Part shown: one piece after another, positions 35,687 through 44,559 of the stretch | Numbering within the stretch: position 1 is the stretch's first letter | Layout: every line of letters starts with the position of its first letter | DNA from: SYOC01 sp964441775 | GTDB lineage: Bacteria; Desulfobacterota; Binatia; Bin18 | DNA length: 64,000 nt | Assembly (NCBI GenBank): GCA_964441775.1 | Contig: CAYTVL010000018.1 | Location: 1-64,000, forward strand | Direction of reading: 5' to 3' | Position numbers and translations under genes: made by a program | Notes under the pieces: generated by a model | The model's database searches: none | What the model was told of the DNA's origin: nothing | The model's input: only the letters and a program-made list of their open reading frames with translations

Positions 35687-36292
35687 ATGTTGCGTTTGTA
35701 CGATTATCTCGAATCAGGCAACGGCTACAAAGTCCGCCTGCTGCTGACACAACTTAGCCTTCCATTTGAACGGATTGAATTAGACATTGTCAAAGGCGAA
35801 ACTCGCACGCCGGAGTTTCTCGCAAAAAATCTCAACGGTAGAATTCCTGTGCTTGAAATCAAGCTGGGTGAATTTCTCGCTGAATCCAACGCGATCATGT
35901 TCTACCTGGCTGAGGGAACGCCATTCCTGCCAGAGGAGCATTGGGAGCGGGCCCAGGTGCTGCAGTGGATGTTCTTTGAGCAATACAGCCATGAGCCTAA
36001 TATCGCGACTTCTCGGTTCTGGATTACTCATCCTCTCTTTAATGACGAACGCCGCGCTCAGCTCCCTCAAAAGCAGACCCTCGGCTACGCCGCTCTTGAT
36101 GTAATGGAAAAGCATCTAACTGGGCGTTTGTTTTTTGTCGGCGACCGCTATTCCATCGCTGACATCGCTTTATATGCCTATACCCATGTGGCGCACGAAG
36201 GCGACTTTGACCTTACCAGGTACCCGCATATTCGCGCCTGGCTGGAGCGAGTCCGCAGTCAACCACAGCATATTCCGATCACACGAGGGTAA
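35687..36292 (+). CDS. Glutathione S-transferase
   Basis: A 201-residue GST. The thioredoxin-like N-terminal domain shows LYDYLESGNGYKVRLLLTQL and NGRIPVLEIKLGEFLAESNAIMFYLAEGTPF (the glutathione-binding ES-N region); the helical domain contains the capping box FFVGDRYSIADIALYAYTHV. GGAGGCCTGTCAC precedes ATG 35687, chosen over TTG 35672. Expected to conjugate glutathione to electrophiles; substrate unknown. Confidence 0.88.
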   Translation: MLRLYDYLESGNGYKVRLLLTQLSLPFERIELDIVKGETRTPEFLAKNLNGRIPVLEIKLGEFLAESNAIMFYLAEGTPFLPEEHWERAQVLQWMFFEQYSHEPNIATSRFWITHPLFNDERRAQLPQKQTLGYAALDVMEKHLTGRLFFVGDRYSIADIALYAYTHVAHEGDFDLTRYPHIRAWLERVRSQPQHIPITRG

Positions 36293-36340
36293 ACTTTTCT
36301 CTACGACAGCAGCAGGTGTGTCAGTATCGGTCTAAGCCAA

Positions 36341-36766
36341 CTACACGCCAAAGTAGACAAAGGCCGCGCGGATCGTCATGAACCACATCGCAATCGTGGA
36401 GATGAGATACAGATAGAAGCGGAGCATGATGAGATTGAAGGTGCAATGGACGGCGCTATGCAATGCGCGAAACACGACGAAGATCCACGCGGCGTTGACA
36501 TAGACCGTATCCACCTGGTTTGTGACGAAGAGATAGAGAACCAGCGCATAGAAGAGGACGGGAATCTCGAAGAGATTTTTGAGGTTGTCTGAAGGATTGG
36601 CGACCTCGGGCGGCGAGAGCCGTGCAAATGCAAGAGGGGACAATTCTTCTGCGCTGAACTTGTTGCTTCTGATAAAGCGAATCCGGCGGATGTACATGTA
36701 CACCCACACAACCAGCGTTAGAAAGATCAGCGCGAAGAAGGGGCCAAAGATGGCTTGCTGCGTCAT
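36341..36766 (-). CDS. MAPEG family membrane protein
   Basis: A 141-residue four-helix protein of the membrane-associated eicosanoid/glutathione family. The box NPSDNLKNLFEIPVLFYALVLYLF and the following RALHSAVHCTFNLIMLRF are typical. Family members bind glutathione in the membrane; bacterial ones are poorly known. A glutathione transferase gene lies on the other side, so a detoxification link is possible. ATG 36766 overlaps the end of the next gene upstream by 4 nt. Confidence 0.82.
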   Translation of the reverse strand: MTQQAIFGPFFALIFLTLVVWVYMYIRRIRFIRSNKFSAEELSPLAFARLSPPEVANPSDNLKNLFEIPVLFYALVLYLFVTNQVDTVYVNAAWIFVVFRALHSAVHCTFNLIMLRFYLYLISTIAMWFMTIRAAFVYFGV

Positions 36767-37263
36767 CCTATTCTCACTTCTGGAATCGCGGCTGTGAGCC
36801 CTCGCAGTAAAGGGCGACCGTGCGGCAGCCCGGGCCAGGGAATGGCCACAATAAGAAGCAATAAAGCGAGAAGTGTGGTGATCCATACGCTTCGATGCCG
36901 TAGGGTGTCCGTCATCGCTCGTTTCGAGCGCGCTCGACCGATGTGGACGATGGTGGTCGCCGCAAGCATCGCTATCTCATGCTCCAGGCCGAAGAAGCGA
37001 AGCGTTGGATCTTTGATGTCGGCGCTCAGGTTAGCAAAAAACGTCCACAGTAACGGACTCAGGAAGATATAGAGCAACAGACCGAGAGCGAGCTGCGTAT
37101 CAAAAGTAGCCACCAAGGCAACATGTAAGCGTTCGTCCGCCGGCTCCCAGCTTCGCCGGTTGCGCCACGCGGTGAACGAACGGGCGCAAAGAAGAACACT
37201 CACGATCAGCACGAGCCAACGGAGAGAAGAATGCAGGAACAAAACAATTCCGTATGCGGTCAT
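36763..37263 (-). CDS. Four-helix membrane protein, unknown
   Basis: Not recognised. 166 residues with four hydrophobic stretches (VLFLHSSLRWLVLIVSVLL, FDTQLALGLLLYIFLSPLLW, EIAMLAATTIVHIG, ITTLLALLLLIVAIPW). His residues within membrane segments (H11 of LHSSLRW, the one in GLEHEIAM, the one in TIVHIGRARSKRA) resemble haem-b ligands of small cytochrome b561-like proteins, but this is weak. It overlaps the MAPEG gene by 4 nt, so they form an operon. Confidence 0.55.
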   Translation of the reverse strand: MTAYGIVLFLHSSLRWLVLIVSVLLCARSFTAWRNRRSWEPADERLHVALVATFDTQLALGLLLYIFLSPLLWTFFANLSADIKDPTLRFFGLEHEIAMLAATTIVHIGRARSKRAMTDTLRHRSVWITTLLALLLLIVAIPWPGLPHGRPLLRGLTAAIPEVRIG

Positions 37264-37291
37264 GCCTTATCTCCTCAACCGGGGTCTCTGT

Positions 37292-37600
37292 TTATCGCTT
37301 TTCAGGCGGTCTGTTCGTGATGGGCTCTGCAAACCGCGCGTGAGCCTGCACCTCTACAGGTCGATGCTTGACGATGTTGCTGGCCGGGTAGACGTCAAGG
37401 TAGTTGCCGCCTTTCAAATTATGCGCTGGTCTGTGGGGACGCGGCGCAAAGCCGCCGCCACAGTTCGGACACACGTTGTTCAGGACTCTTTCCACACAGT
37501 TTCTGCAAAAGGTACACTCAAACGAACAGATCATCGCCTCGGTCGATTCAGGCGGCAGTGGCGTGTTGCAATGCTCACAAGTGGGGCGCAGTTCAAGCAT
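37292..37600 (-). CDS. DUF1272 zinc-ribbon-like protein
   Basis: A 102-residue protein opening LELRPTCEHCNTPLPPESTEAMICSFECTFCRNCVERVLNNVCPNCGG, the DUF1272 pattern: four Cys pairs likely to bind two zinc ions in the first 50 residues. The C-terminal half is Pro/His-rich and unstructured. The function of the family is unknown; members are small and cytoplasmic. Sits between a membrane protein and three DJ-1 family genes. Confidence 0.82.
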   Translation of the reverse strand: MLELRPTCEHCNTPLPPESTEAMICSFECTFCRNCVERVLNNVCPNCGGGFAPRPHRPAHNLKGGNYLDVYPASNIVKHRPVEVQAHARFAEPITNRPPEKR

Positions 37601-37627
37601 GGGAAGAGCCTCCTTCTTTTTCTATAT

Positions 37628-38329
37628 TTACAACAATCCGAGTCGCTGCGCCGCACGTTTGGTCGCCGTCGCACGCTCGTTGAGCATTGCCGCCGCGCCT
37701 TGTCGGACCGCAGCGACAAGTTCCAGGGCGGCGGTTGTCGGAGAACCGCTGTTAAAAGGCGGCTCCGGGTTGTATTCGAGCTGCAGTTGAATGGCCCGTG
37801 CAATTTCCTCATTTGTAATCAGGCCGGCGACGGAGAGCCCAAAATCGATTCCAGCGGTTACGCCTCCACCGGTGATGCGGTTGCGATCCACGACAATCCG
37901 ACTCGCTACCGGAATCGCGCCAAAGGCGGATAACTGATCGTGCGACATCCAATGCGTGGTAGCTTTGTAACCTGTCAGTAATCCAGCCGCGCCCAGAATC
38001 AAGGCTCCAGTGCATACAGAGGTGACAAATTTCGCCTGTTGGCCTTGTTTCCGCACGAACGAGAGAACCTGCTCGTCATCCATCATGGCGATTTGCCCAG
38101 GCCCGCCGGGAAGGCAGATCAGGTCTAAATCGGGGCACGCGTCGAGTGTTGTTGTCGGCATAATGGCCAGGCCACGATCACTCGTGACTGGCTCTAGCTG
38201 TTTCCAGAGGACGTGGACCTTTGCGTTTGGAATTCTGGCGAACACCTCGAAAGGTCCAGTGAAGTCCAATTGCGTCATGCGCGGAAAGATCAACATCCCG
38301 ATAGTAAACTCTGCAGCGTTTTGCGACAC
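37628..38329 (-). CDS. DJ-1/PfpI family protein, isocyanide-hydratase-like
   Basis: A 233-residue DJ-1/PfpI-fold protein. The nucleophile elbow is SVCTGALILGAAGLL with a Cys near residue 106; THWMSHDQLSAFGA and ITGGGVTAGIDFGL are shared with cyclohexyl-isocyanide hydratase and related GATase1-like enzymes. Likely a hydratase or glyoxalase-like enzyme. First of three neighbours of this superfamily on one strand (separated from the next by 12 nt). Confidence 0.83.
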   Translation of the reverse strand: MSQNAAEFTIGMLIFPRMTQLDFTGPFEVFARIPNAKVHVLWKQLEPVTSDRGLAIMPTTTLDACPDLDLICLPGGPGQIAMMDDEQVLSFVRKQGQQAKFVTSVCTGALILGAAGLLTGYKATTHWMSHDQLSAFGAIPVASRIVVDRNRITGGGVTAGIDFGLSVAGLITNEEIARAIQLQLEYNPEPPFNSGSPTTAALELVAAVRQGAAAMLNERATATKRAAQRLGLL

Positions 38330-38341
38330 GGTCTGCTCTCC

Positions 38342-39007
38342 TTAACGGGCCGCGGTTGGCATTGGTGGAAGCTGGCTCGCGTCTCCTTGATTCAAATACT
38401 TGACGAACGGGTCCCAGCTTGCATTCTGATGCCACTCGTACTCCGTCCATGCCGCAATTTGTTCCGCACGCTCTTGGCCATAGAGGCGAGCAATCACCGC
38501 GAGGGCCATATCGATTCCAGCCGACACACCAGATGAGGTCGCCATGTTTCCATCTTCTACCCAGCGCGCCTGTTCGACCCATTTCACTTTCTCGCTCTGC
38601 GCAGTTGCGAGTGAAAAGAACTGCTTGTTCGAGGTCGCGCGGCGGCCATCGAGCAAGCCTGCTTTCGCTAAAATCGCCGACCCTGAACAGACGGACATCG
38701 TGACCCGGGCAGTAGCCGAGCGCTGACGGAGAAATGTGAGCATCGCCTCGTTGTTGAGTTCCGGCAGGGTGCCAACTCCACCGGGCAGGAGGAGAAGATC
38801 CAGCGCTGGACAGTCGTCAAACCCGTACTGCGCCAGAGTTTGCGGTCCTTGCGTTGAAGTCACTGCTCCAGCTTGTTGAGCAACCGTAACAATGCGCAAC
38901 TCTGGTCCGACGCTGCCAAACATCTCAAGCGGACCGTAGATGTCGAGGAGTTCGAATCCTTTATAAAAGATGGCGCCAAGGGTGAGGGGTGAGTAAGCAT
39001 TCGACAT
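38342..39007 (-). CDS. DJ-1/PfpI family protein
   Basis: A 221-residue DJ-1/PfpI-fold protein with MSVCSGSAILAKAGLLDGRRAT as the nucleophile elbow and SSGVSAGIDMALAVI after it. It shares the domain with its neighbours at 37628 and 39067 but is clearly divergent in sequence. No signal peptide. Putative hydratase/peptidase-type enzyme; the true substrate is unknown. Probably cotranscribed with the gene at 37628. Confidence 0.82.
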   Translation of the reverse strand: MSNAYSPLTLGAIFYKGFELLDIYGPLEMFGSVGPELRIVTVAQQAGAVTSTQGPQTLAQYGFDDCPALDLLLLPGGVGTLPELNNEAMLTFLRQRSATARVTMSVCSGSAILAKAGLLDGRRATSNKQFFSLATAQSEKVKWVEQARWVEDGNMATSSGVSAGIDMALAVIARLYGQERAEQIAAWTEYEWHQNASWDPFVKYLNQGDASQLPPMPTAAR

Positions 39008-39066
39008 GGTGATACCTCCTGATTACGAAATCGTTGACGTGCAAAGCTCGATGGAGTTGCTTCAGC

Positions 39067-40215
39067 TTAAGCAGCCACCGCTCGAAAGCGATCGCGATAT
39101 CCAGCCGGCGCGACTCGCACCGTTCGCAGGAACGCGCGCCGCATGGTGTCGGCGCTGCCAAAACCACAATCTCTGGCAATAGTCTTCACTCCTTGTGAGG
39201 ACTCTTCGAGACGCCGTCGAGCAGTTTCCACACGCACTTTCTCGACGAACTGTCCCGGAGTCAGGCCCACTTCACGAGCAAAAATCCGCGCGAAATGGCG
39301 TGGACTCATGGCCACGCGCCGCGCTAATGCAAGCACCGAAAGGTCCGCATCCAAGTTTTCAGCGATCCACGTCTGCAATTCGCGGAGCGGTTCGCGTTCT
39401 CCTCCTTGCGCAACGAGGAGGGTGCTGAATTGAGACTGCCCTCCTGGGCGTCGCAGGTATAGCACGAGATAGCGGGCTATCTGGAGAGCCACCTCGCGCC
39501 CGTAGTCTTCTTCGACGAGCGCCAGCGCCAGGTCCATCCCCGCCGTCACTCCAGCAGACGTGTAGATCTTGCCATCTCGAATAAAGATGGGATCAGCATC
39601 CACAGTCAGGCGCGGATAGCGCCGCGCGAGTTCCGTGCCCCAAGCCCAATGTGTAGTCACTCGCCGCCCGTCTAAAAGACCGGCTTCGGCCAAAACGAAA
39701 CTTCCCGTACAGATCGCGCCAAGCCGCCGCACCCGAGGGGCCATGCGGCGCAGCCAGCCGAATAACGCACTCTCTCGTGGAATCTTGCGGCTCCCTGAAC
39801 CACCGACAACAAGGAGGGTGTCGATGCCGCCGCGAACCGTGAGGAACGAACGATCCACTACAATGCCCAACCCACCATCCGCTCTGAGCGGTCCGACTTC
39901 AGCTCCAAGCACTTCAACCGTGTAGGCATCGTAATCAAGTTTCTGGACCTCTCGTAGCCAGCGGGCTGTGCCGGCAAACACCGAGAAGGGGCCGGTCAGG
40001 TCGAGCGGCTCGAACTCTGAATACACAATGAACGCGATGCGACGCGGAGAGCTACGCCTTGGCGCCCCGCGCCTCGATACGACGCGGAAGTTTTCGCCGG
40101 CGTTCTCTGAGGATTGCTTGCTCTGATGTTTCGGCACGGTGGTATTATGGACAGTCTCTCTCCAAGTCACAAGATGTCTGCAACGACATTCTTCCGACAA
40201 ATACTGCCATTGCAA
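39067..40215 (-). CDS. GlxA-type regulator: DJ-1/PfpI domain plus AraC HTH
   Basis: A fusion of a DJ-1/PfpI-like sensor domain (about residues 56-245; GAICTGSFVLAEAGLLDGRR is the Cys elbow) and a C-terminal AraC double HTH (LSVLALARRVAMSPRHFARIFAREVGLTPGQFVEKVR, then TIARDCGFGSADTMRRAFLR). Such regulators usually control neighbouring genes. Next to two stand-alone DJ-1 enzymes, it probably regulates them. The first 26 codons from 40215 are poorly supported; GTG at 40137 is an alternative start. Confidence 0.85.
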   Translation of the reverse strand: MQWQYLSEECRCRHLVTWRETVHNTTVPKHQSKQSSENAGENFRVVSRRGAPRRSSPRRIAFIVYSEFEPLDLTGPFSVFAGTARWLREVQKLDYDAYTVEVLGAEVGPLRADGGLGIVVDRSFLTVRGGIDTLLVVGGSGSRKIPRESALFGWLRRMAPRVRRLGAICTGSFVLAEAGLLDGRRVTTHWAWGTELARRYPRLTVDADPIFIRDGKIYTSAGVTAGMDLALALVEEDYGREVALQIARYLVLYLRRPGGQSQFSTLLVAQGGEREPLRELQTWIAENLDADLSVLALARRVAMSPRHFARIFAREVGLTPGQFVEKVRVETARRRLEESSQGVKTIARDCGFGSADTMRRAFLRTVRVAPAGYRDRFRAVAA

Positions 40216-40299
40216 AAATTGTGTCTCGTATAATCTGCTTGTGAAACGCTACTCATGTTATTCAAACCTCGCACTCTCACGAAGATTTGGGGGGAACAC

Positions 40300-40347
40300 T
40301 TGACAAGTTGGTGGTCAATACCTTATTTAACCATATAGTTATTTAAC
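40300..40347 (+). promoter_or_regulatory. Promoter/operator for the ArsR-SRPBCC pair
   Basis: TTGACA at 40300-40305 with an A/T-rich -10 about 17 nt on. Overlapping it, TTATTTAAC is repeated at 40323-40331 and 40339-40347, separated by 7 nt, and the centre forms the palindrome AACCATATAGTT (40329-40340). This is the kind of A/T palindrome bound by ArsR-type repressors. It precedes the ArsR gene, so autorepression is expected. Confidence 0.6.
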
Positions 40348-40365
40348 TTAGAGGTTTTCTTGGAA

Positions 40366-40716
40366 ATGTCGACATATCGCCTCAACGCCACTTTTGCCGC
40401 CCTTGCTGATCCCACTCGTCGTGCAATCCTGGCGCGTCTCGCAACGGGTGGGGCGTCGGTCATGGAATTGGCTGAACCCTTTAAGATGAGTCTGCCCGCC
40501 ATCTCTAAGCACCTCAGGGTGTTGGAGAACGCCGGCTTGGTTTCGCGAGGTCGTGAAGCACAATGGCGGCCTTGTCACCTCAATGCTGGGCCGCTCAAGG
40601 ACGCCGCCGCATGGCTGGAGCACTATCGCCAGTTTTGGGAGCAGAGTTTTGATCGCTTGGATGAATACCTGCGCCAATGGCGAAGAAAGGAGAAAAAACA
40701 TGGCCGCAAGAAATGA
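40366..40716 (+). CDS. ArsR family transcriptional regulator
   Basis: A 116-residue winged-HTH repressor. YRLNATFAALADPTRRAILARLATG, VMELAEPFKMSLPAISKHLRVLENAGLVSRGREAQWRPCHLN and the helical tail match the subgroup that is paired with an AHSA1/SRPBCC gene. No clear metal-binding Cys cluster, so it senses something other than arsenic. ATG 40366 is taken, TTG 40360 is possible. Its stop overlaps the SRPBCC gene start by 17 nt. Confidence 0.88.
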   Translation: MSTYRLNATFAALADPTRRAILARLATGGASVMELAEPFKMSLPAISKHLRVLENAGLVSRGREAQWRPCHLNAGPLKDAAAWLEHYRQFWEQSFDRLDEYLRQWRRKEKKHGRKK

Positions 40717-41170
40717 TGCCGCCACAGAATCGGCAGAGCTGGTGCTGATCCTTGAGCGCATCTTCGACGCGCCACGCAACCTTGTTTTCAAGGTGTGGAG
40801 CGAGCCGCAACATCTCGCGCACTGGTGGGGGCCAAAAGGCTTCACCTTGCCTGTGTACTCAATGGATTTTCGCCCTGGCGGCGCTTACCGCTTCTGCATG
40901 CGTTCGCCTGAGGGCGTCGACCATTGGCTGCGGGGCGTTTATCGCGAGATCTTGGAGTCGGAGCGTCTCGCTTTCACTTATGCCTGGGAAGATTCACAAG
41001 GCAGACCGGGCCACGAGACACTGGTGACGGTAACTTTCACTGAGCAGGGCGGGAAAACCAAACTGACTTTGCACCAGGCTATCTTCACCTCGATCACTGC
41101 GCGTGATGCGCATCAACGGGGCTGGACGGAGAATTTGGCTCGTCTCGCGGACCACCTGGACAAGGTCTGA
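40700..41170 (+). CDS. SRPBCC/AHSA1 domain protein
   Basis: A 156-residue START/AHSA1-like ligand-binding protein. VFKVWSEPQHLAHWWGPKGFTLPVYSMDFRPGGAYRF and the C-terminal HQRGWTENLARLADHL are the family hallmarks. Usually a hydrophobic-ligand binder coexpressed with an ArsR repressor. AAAGGAGAAAAAAC precedes ATG 40700, inside the 3' end of the ArsR gene, so coupling is tight. Confidence 0.88.
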   Translation: MAARNDAATESAELVLILERIFDAPRNLVFKVWSEPQHLAHWWGPKGFTLPVYSMDFRPGGAYRFCMRSPEGVDHWLRGVYREILESERLAFTYAWEDSQGRPGHETLVTVTFTEQGGKTKLTLHQAIFTSITARDAHQRGWTENLARLADHLDKV

Positions 41171-41203
41171 GACAGACAACTCATGGGGAAAGGAGAGCAC
41201 ATC

Positions 41204-41950
41204 ATGCAACACCATCACATCGTGTCAAGAGAGGAATGGCTCGTCGTACGCAAAGCCCATCTGACAAGGGAAAAAGAGTTCACCCGGTTGCGCGATCAGT
41301 TGAGCGCGGAGCGACGGGCCCTCCCCTGGGTCAAGGTTGAAAAACCTTATGTGTTCAATGGACCCAATGGAAAGGAAATGCTCGCCGACCTCTTCGCCGG
41401 GCGCAGCCAGTTAATCATCTACCATTTTATGCTCGGTCCGGAATGGACGGAGGGCTGCAAGAGCTGCTCGTTTTTATCTGATCATATCGACGGCAGCGTC
41501 ATCCACCTCGCCCAGCGCGATGTCACATTTGTCGTCGTCTCACGAGCGCCTTTGGCGAAAATCGAAACCTTCAAGAAACGCATGGGCTGGCGCTTCAAAT
41601 GGGTGTCGTCCTACGGCAGCGATTTCAACAGTGACTACCACGTGTCGTTCACGAAGGAAGACTTGGCGAAGAACCCGACATCCTACAATTATGCTGTGCG
41701 CGAGTCCCAAAACGAAGGAGAGGGCCCCGGCGTCAGCGTATTCTATAAAGATGAAACCGGCGCCGTTTTTCATACTTATTCAGCCTATGCACGAGGGCTG
41801 GATATGTTAGTCGGTGCATACAACTACCTTGACCTTACTCCGAAAGGCCGCGATGAGGACGGTCTTCCTTTCACCATGGCCTGGGTGCGGCACCACGACC
41901 GGTATGACGGGGGAGACTCCGCCAATGCGAGTGACGACGTACGCAAATAA
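41204..41950 (+). CDS. DUF899 thioredoxin-fold protein
   Basis: A 248-residue DUF899 protein. YVFNGPNGKEMLADLFAGRSQLIIYHFMLGPEWTEGCKSCSFLSDHIDG is the thioredoxin-like core with a CxxC (GCKSC), then VVVSRAPLAKIETFKKRMGWRFKWVSSYGSDFNSDYHVSF. Members occur with ArsR/SRPBCC genes and may be redox enzymes. ATG 41204 (GGAAAGGAGAGC upstream) is chosen over ATG 41183. It follows the SRPBCC gene on the same strand. Confidence 0.88.
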   Translation: MQHHHIVSREEWLVVRKAHLTREKEFTRLRDQLSAERRALPWVKVEKPYVFNGPNGKEMLADLFAGRSQLIIYHFMLGPEWTEGCKSCSFLSDHIDGSVIHLAQRDVTFVVVSRAPLAKIETFKKRMGWRFKWVSSYGSDFNSDYHVSFTKEDLAKNPTSYNYAVRESQNEGEGPGVSVFYKDETGAVFHTYSAYARGLDMLVGAYNYLDLTPKGRDEDGLPFTMAWVRHHDRYDGGDSANASDDVRK

Positions 41951-41973
41951 TACGACAACGAGGAGAACCCAGT

Positions 41974-42864
41974 ATGGCGACACAGCAACAGATGCTTGAT
42001 TTCTATTCATACCCCTCACTGCTGACCTCGGCAGGTCGCTATGCCTCGCTATTCGAGACATTGCCGAACTCTGTGAACGAACTCGTTTGTATCGTTCAAG
42101 GACTGGGGATCTATGATGTGGTCGCAACCGACTTCTATGGCGTCACGCTTTCGGATGCGCGTCAAAGGGAGATTCACCTTCGTGCGTTCGAGAAGATGAT
42201 CGAGCAATTGCTTACGCTCGACGACCAGCCGCTCACAGTAGCTCGCGCGGCAGACAAGCGTCTGGCTTGCCGCTGTCATAACTTCACACGCTTTCTGGTC
42301 GCCATGTTGCGCGCGAAGGGAATTCCCGCCCGCTCACGGTGCGGGTTTGGAACCTATTTCACTCCCGGTTACTTTGAAGATCACTGGGTGTGTGAGTACT
42401 GGAACCCAACGGAAGCACGGTGGGTGCTTGTCGATCCGCAGTTTGATAAAGTCTGGCGTACGAAATTGCACGTCGCGCACGATGTCCTCGATGTGCCCCG
42501 CGACCGTTTTCTTGTCGCGGGCGACGCATGGATGCAGTGTCGCATTGGGAAGGCCGACCCGATGAAGTTTGGCCTGAGCTTTGTGAACCTACGAGGGCTC
42601 TGGTTTATCGCCGGGAATTTGGTGCGCGATGTGGCCGTGCTGAACAAAATGGAAATGCTGCCGTGGGACGTGTGGGGCGCCATGCCTCAGCCCGATCAAT
42701 CGATCGAAGATGGACAGCTTGCGTTTTTTGACAGGCTCGCCGCACTCACGCACGAATCTGATGTTTCATTTGCTGAACTGCGTAATCTCTACGAAAGTGA
42801 CGAACGTTTGCGCGTGCCGCCGACTGTTTTCAACGCGCTGTTGAACCGTCCGGAAGCGGTGTGA
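41974..42864 (+). CDS. Transglutaminase-like protein
   Basis: A 296-residue protein with a transglutaminase/protease core: the catalytic Cys in LACRCHNFTRFLVAMLRAKGIPARSRCGFGTYF, His in EDHWVCEYW and Asp in RWVLVDPQFD. The C-terminal third is a family-specific extension. It may act as a cysteine protease or amidase rather than a crosslinker. Starts 23 nt after the DUF899 gene behind GAGGAGAACCC, in the same direction. Confidence 0.8.
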   Translation: MATQQQMLDFYSYPSLLTSAGRYASLFETLPNSVNELVCIVQGLGIYDVVATDFYGVTLSDARQREIHLRAFEKMIEQLLTLDDQPLTVARAADKRLACRCHNFTRFLVAMLRAKGIPARSRCGFGTYFTPGYFEDHWVCEYWNPTEARWVLVDPQFDKVWRTKLHVAHDVLDVPRDRFLVAGDAWMQCRIGKADPMKFGLSFVNLRGLWFIAGNLVRDVAVLNKMEMLPWDVWGAMPQPDQSIEDGQLAFFDRLAALTHESDVSFAELRNLYESDERLRVPPTVFNALLNRPEAV

Positions 42865-42954
42865 GCTATTTAAAGATGGTATGTGACAGGAGAGGGCGCT
42901 TGAGCTACGATTTGACCAATTGAGTTAGGGAAAAGACTCCCTCATGGAGATGCT

Positions 42955-44445
42955 ATGACATTGATCCCAGTGACCGACATTCCACAGCAGGCCTCTGTTT
43001 TTGCCGGAGGGCAGTTTGACAACAGCTATGCTCGCTTGCCGCAGCGTTTTTATGTGCGGCTTTCACCAACGCCTGTGCGCAGCCCGCTCCTAGTGAAATT
43101 CAATTATGCTCTGGCGGAGGAATTGGGGCTGGAAGCGCGACTGTGGGACACTGACTTCGGGGCATCAGTCTTTGCCGGCAACCACGTACCCGAGTGGGCA
43201 GACCCACTGGCGATGGCCTATGCTGGGCATCAGTTCGGTCACTTCGTGCCCCAACTCGGAGATGGGCGGGCGATTTTACTGGGCGAAATTATTGGTCGTG
43301 ATGGTAAACGGCAGGACCTTCACTTGAAAGGCGCTGGCCGGACCCCGTTTTCCCGCCGCGGCGATGGGCGGGCGGCTCTGGGTCCGGTGCTGCGTGAATA
43401 TATCATTAGTGAAGCGATGCACGCGCTGCATATCCCGACTACCCGTACGTTGGCGGTGGTCACCACCGGTGAACCAGTCCTCCGCGAAACAGCGTTACCG
43501 GGGGCCGTGTTGGCGCGTGTGGCCGCCAGCCATCTGCGCATTGGCACGTTTGAGTATTTCGCCGCCCAAGGCGATCGGGACGCGCTTAAAATCCTGGCGG
43601 ACTACGCTATCGCTCGGCATTATCCGGCACTGGCGGGGAACCCCGCCCCCTACTTGGCGTTGCTGGCTGCAGTCGGTGAAGCGCAAGCTGCGCTGATCGC
43701 GCGGTGGATGCAGGTAGGGTTCATTCACGGGGTGATGAATACCGACAACATGACCATTTCTGGCGAAACGATCGACTATGGTCCGTGCGCATTCATGGAC
43801 GCGTATGATCCAGCGACTGTGTTCAGCTCCATCGATCATCAGGGACGCTATGCCTTCGGCAACCAACCTCGTGTCGCGCACTGGAATCTGGCGCGATTGG
43901 CCGACGCGCTGTTGCTCCTGATCGACGATGAGCTAGAACGGGCCATTGCTATGGCTGAAGAAACGATCAATCAATTTCCCGAGAGCTTTGCGCACCAGTG
44001 GCAGGAGGGAATGCGACGTAAGCTGGGACTCACGAGCGAGCAACCTGACGATGTCAACCTGATTGAGGCGCTGCTCCAGTTGATGGAAGAGCACGCTGCT
44101 GATTATACGAACACCTTCCGGAGCCTGTGTGCCGTGGCTGAGGGAGCCGAAACTCCAGCGGGCTACGAGGCGTGGGCCACCCGTTGGCAAATGCGGCTGA
44201 GACAAGAACCCTATTCACCACAGGCTGCTGCAACACTCATGCGCGCACACAATCCTGCCGTGATTCCGCGCAATCATCGAGTTGAGGCAGCTCTTGAGGC
44301 TGCGGTGAGGCAAGAAGACTTCACCCCGATGGAAACGTTGCTCGCAGTGCTGTCCTCTCCATTTGACTTGTTGCCCGAGCGAGCGGAGTACAGCAACCCA
44401 CCGGCTCCCAGTGAACGCGTGCATCAAACGTTTTGCGGCACCTAA
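42955..44445 (+). CDS. selO: Protein adenylyltransferase SelO
   Basis: Pseudokinase-fold enzyme that transfers AMP from ATP to Ser/Thr/Tyr of redox proteins (SelO/YdiU family). Visible boxes: QFGHFVPQLGDGRAILLGEI, LHLKGAGRTPFSRRGDGRAALGPVLREYIISEAMHAL, VGFIHGVMNTDNMTISGETIDYGPCAFMD. 496 residues is standard. It ends QTFCGT, with Cys near the C-terminus, not Sec as in animal SelO. A GAGATGCT stretch precedes the ATG. The next gene is convergent on the other strand. Confidence 0.93.
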   Translation: MTLIPVTDIPQQASVFAGGQFDNSYARLPQRFYVRLSPTPVRSPLLVKFNYALAEELGLEARLWDTDFGASVFAGNHVPEWADPLAMAYAGHQFGHFVPQLGDGRAILLGEIIGRDGKRQDLHLKGAGRTPFSRRGDGRAALGPVLREYIISEAMHALHIPTTRTLAVVTTGEPVLRETALPGAVLARVAASHLRIGTFEYFAAQGDRDALKILADYAIARHYPALAGNPAPYLALLAAVGEAQAALIARWMQVGFIHGVMNTDNMTISGETIDYGPCAFMDAYDPATVFSSIDHQGRYAFGNQPRVAHWNLARLADALLLLIDDELERAIAMAEETINQFPESFAHQWQEGMRRKLGLTSEQPDDVNLIEALLQLMEEHAADYTNTFRSLCAVAEGAETPAGYEAWATRWQMRLRQEPYSPQAAATLMRAHNPAVIPRNHRVEAALEAAVRQEDFTPMETLLAVLSSPFDLLPERAEYSNPPAPSERVHQTFCGT

Positions 44446-44559
44446 ATCTTGCTCGGCTCACTCGCGCATGCGTCGAGTGGCTCACTGCACTTCTTGTGAC
44501 CGAGAGACGTTGAGCGCTGGCGTGTTTGCAATTGTTGTCATGCTGTCGGTCGCTCCCGA

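Noticed and set aside
42955..44445. SelO as a selenoprotein
   Set aside because: The C-terminal motif ends with Cys and no TGA precedes the stop.
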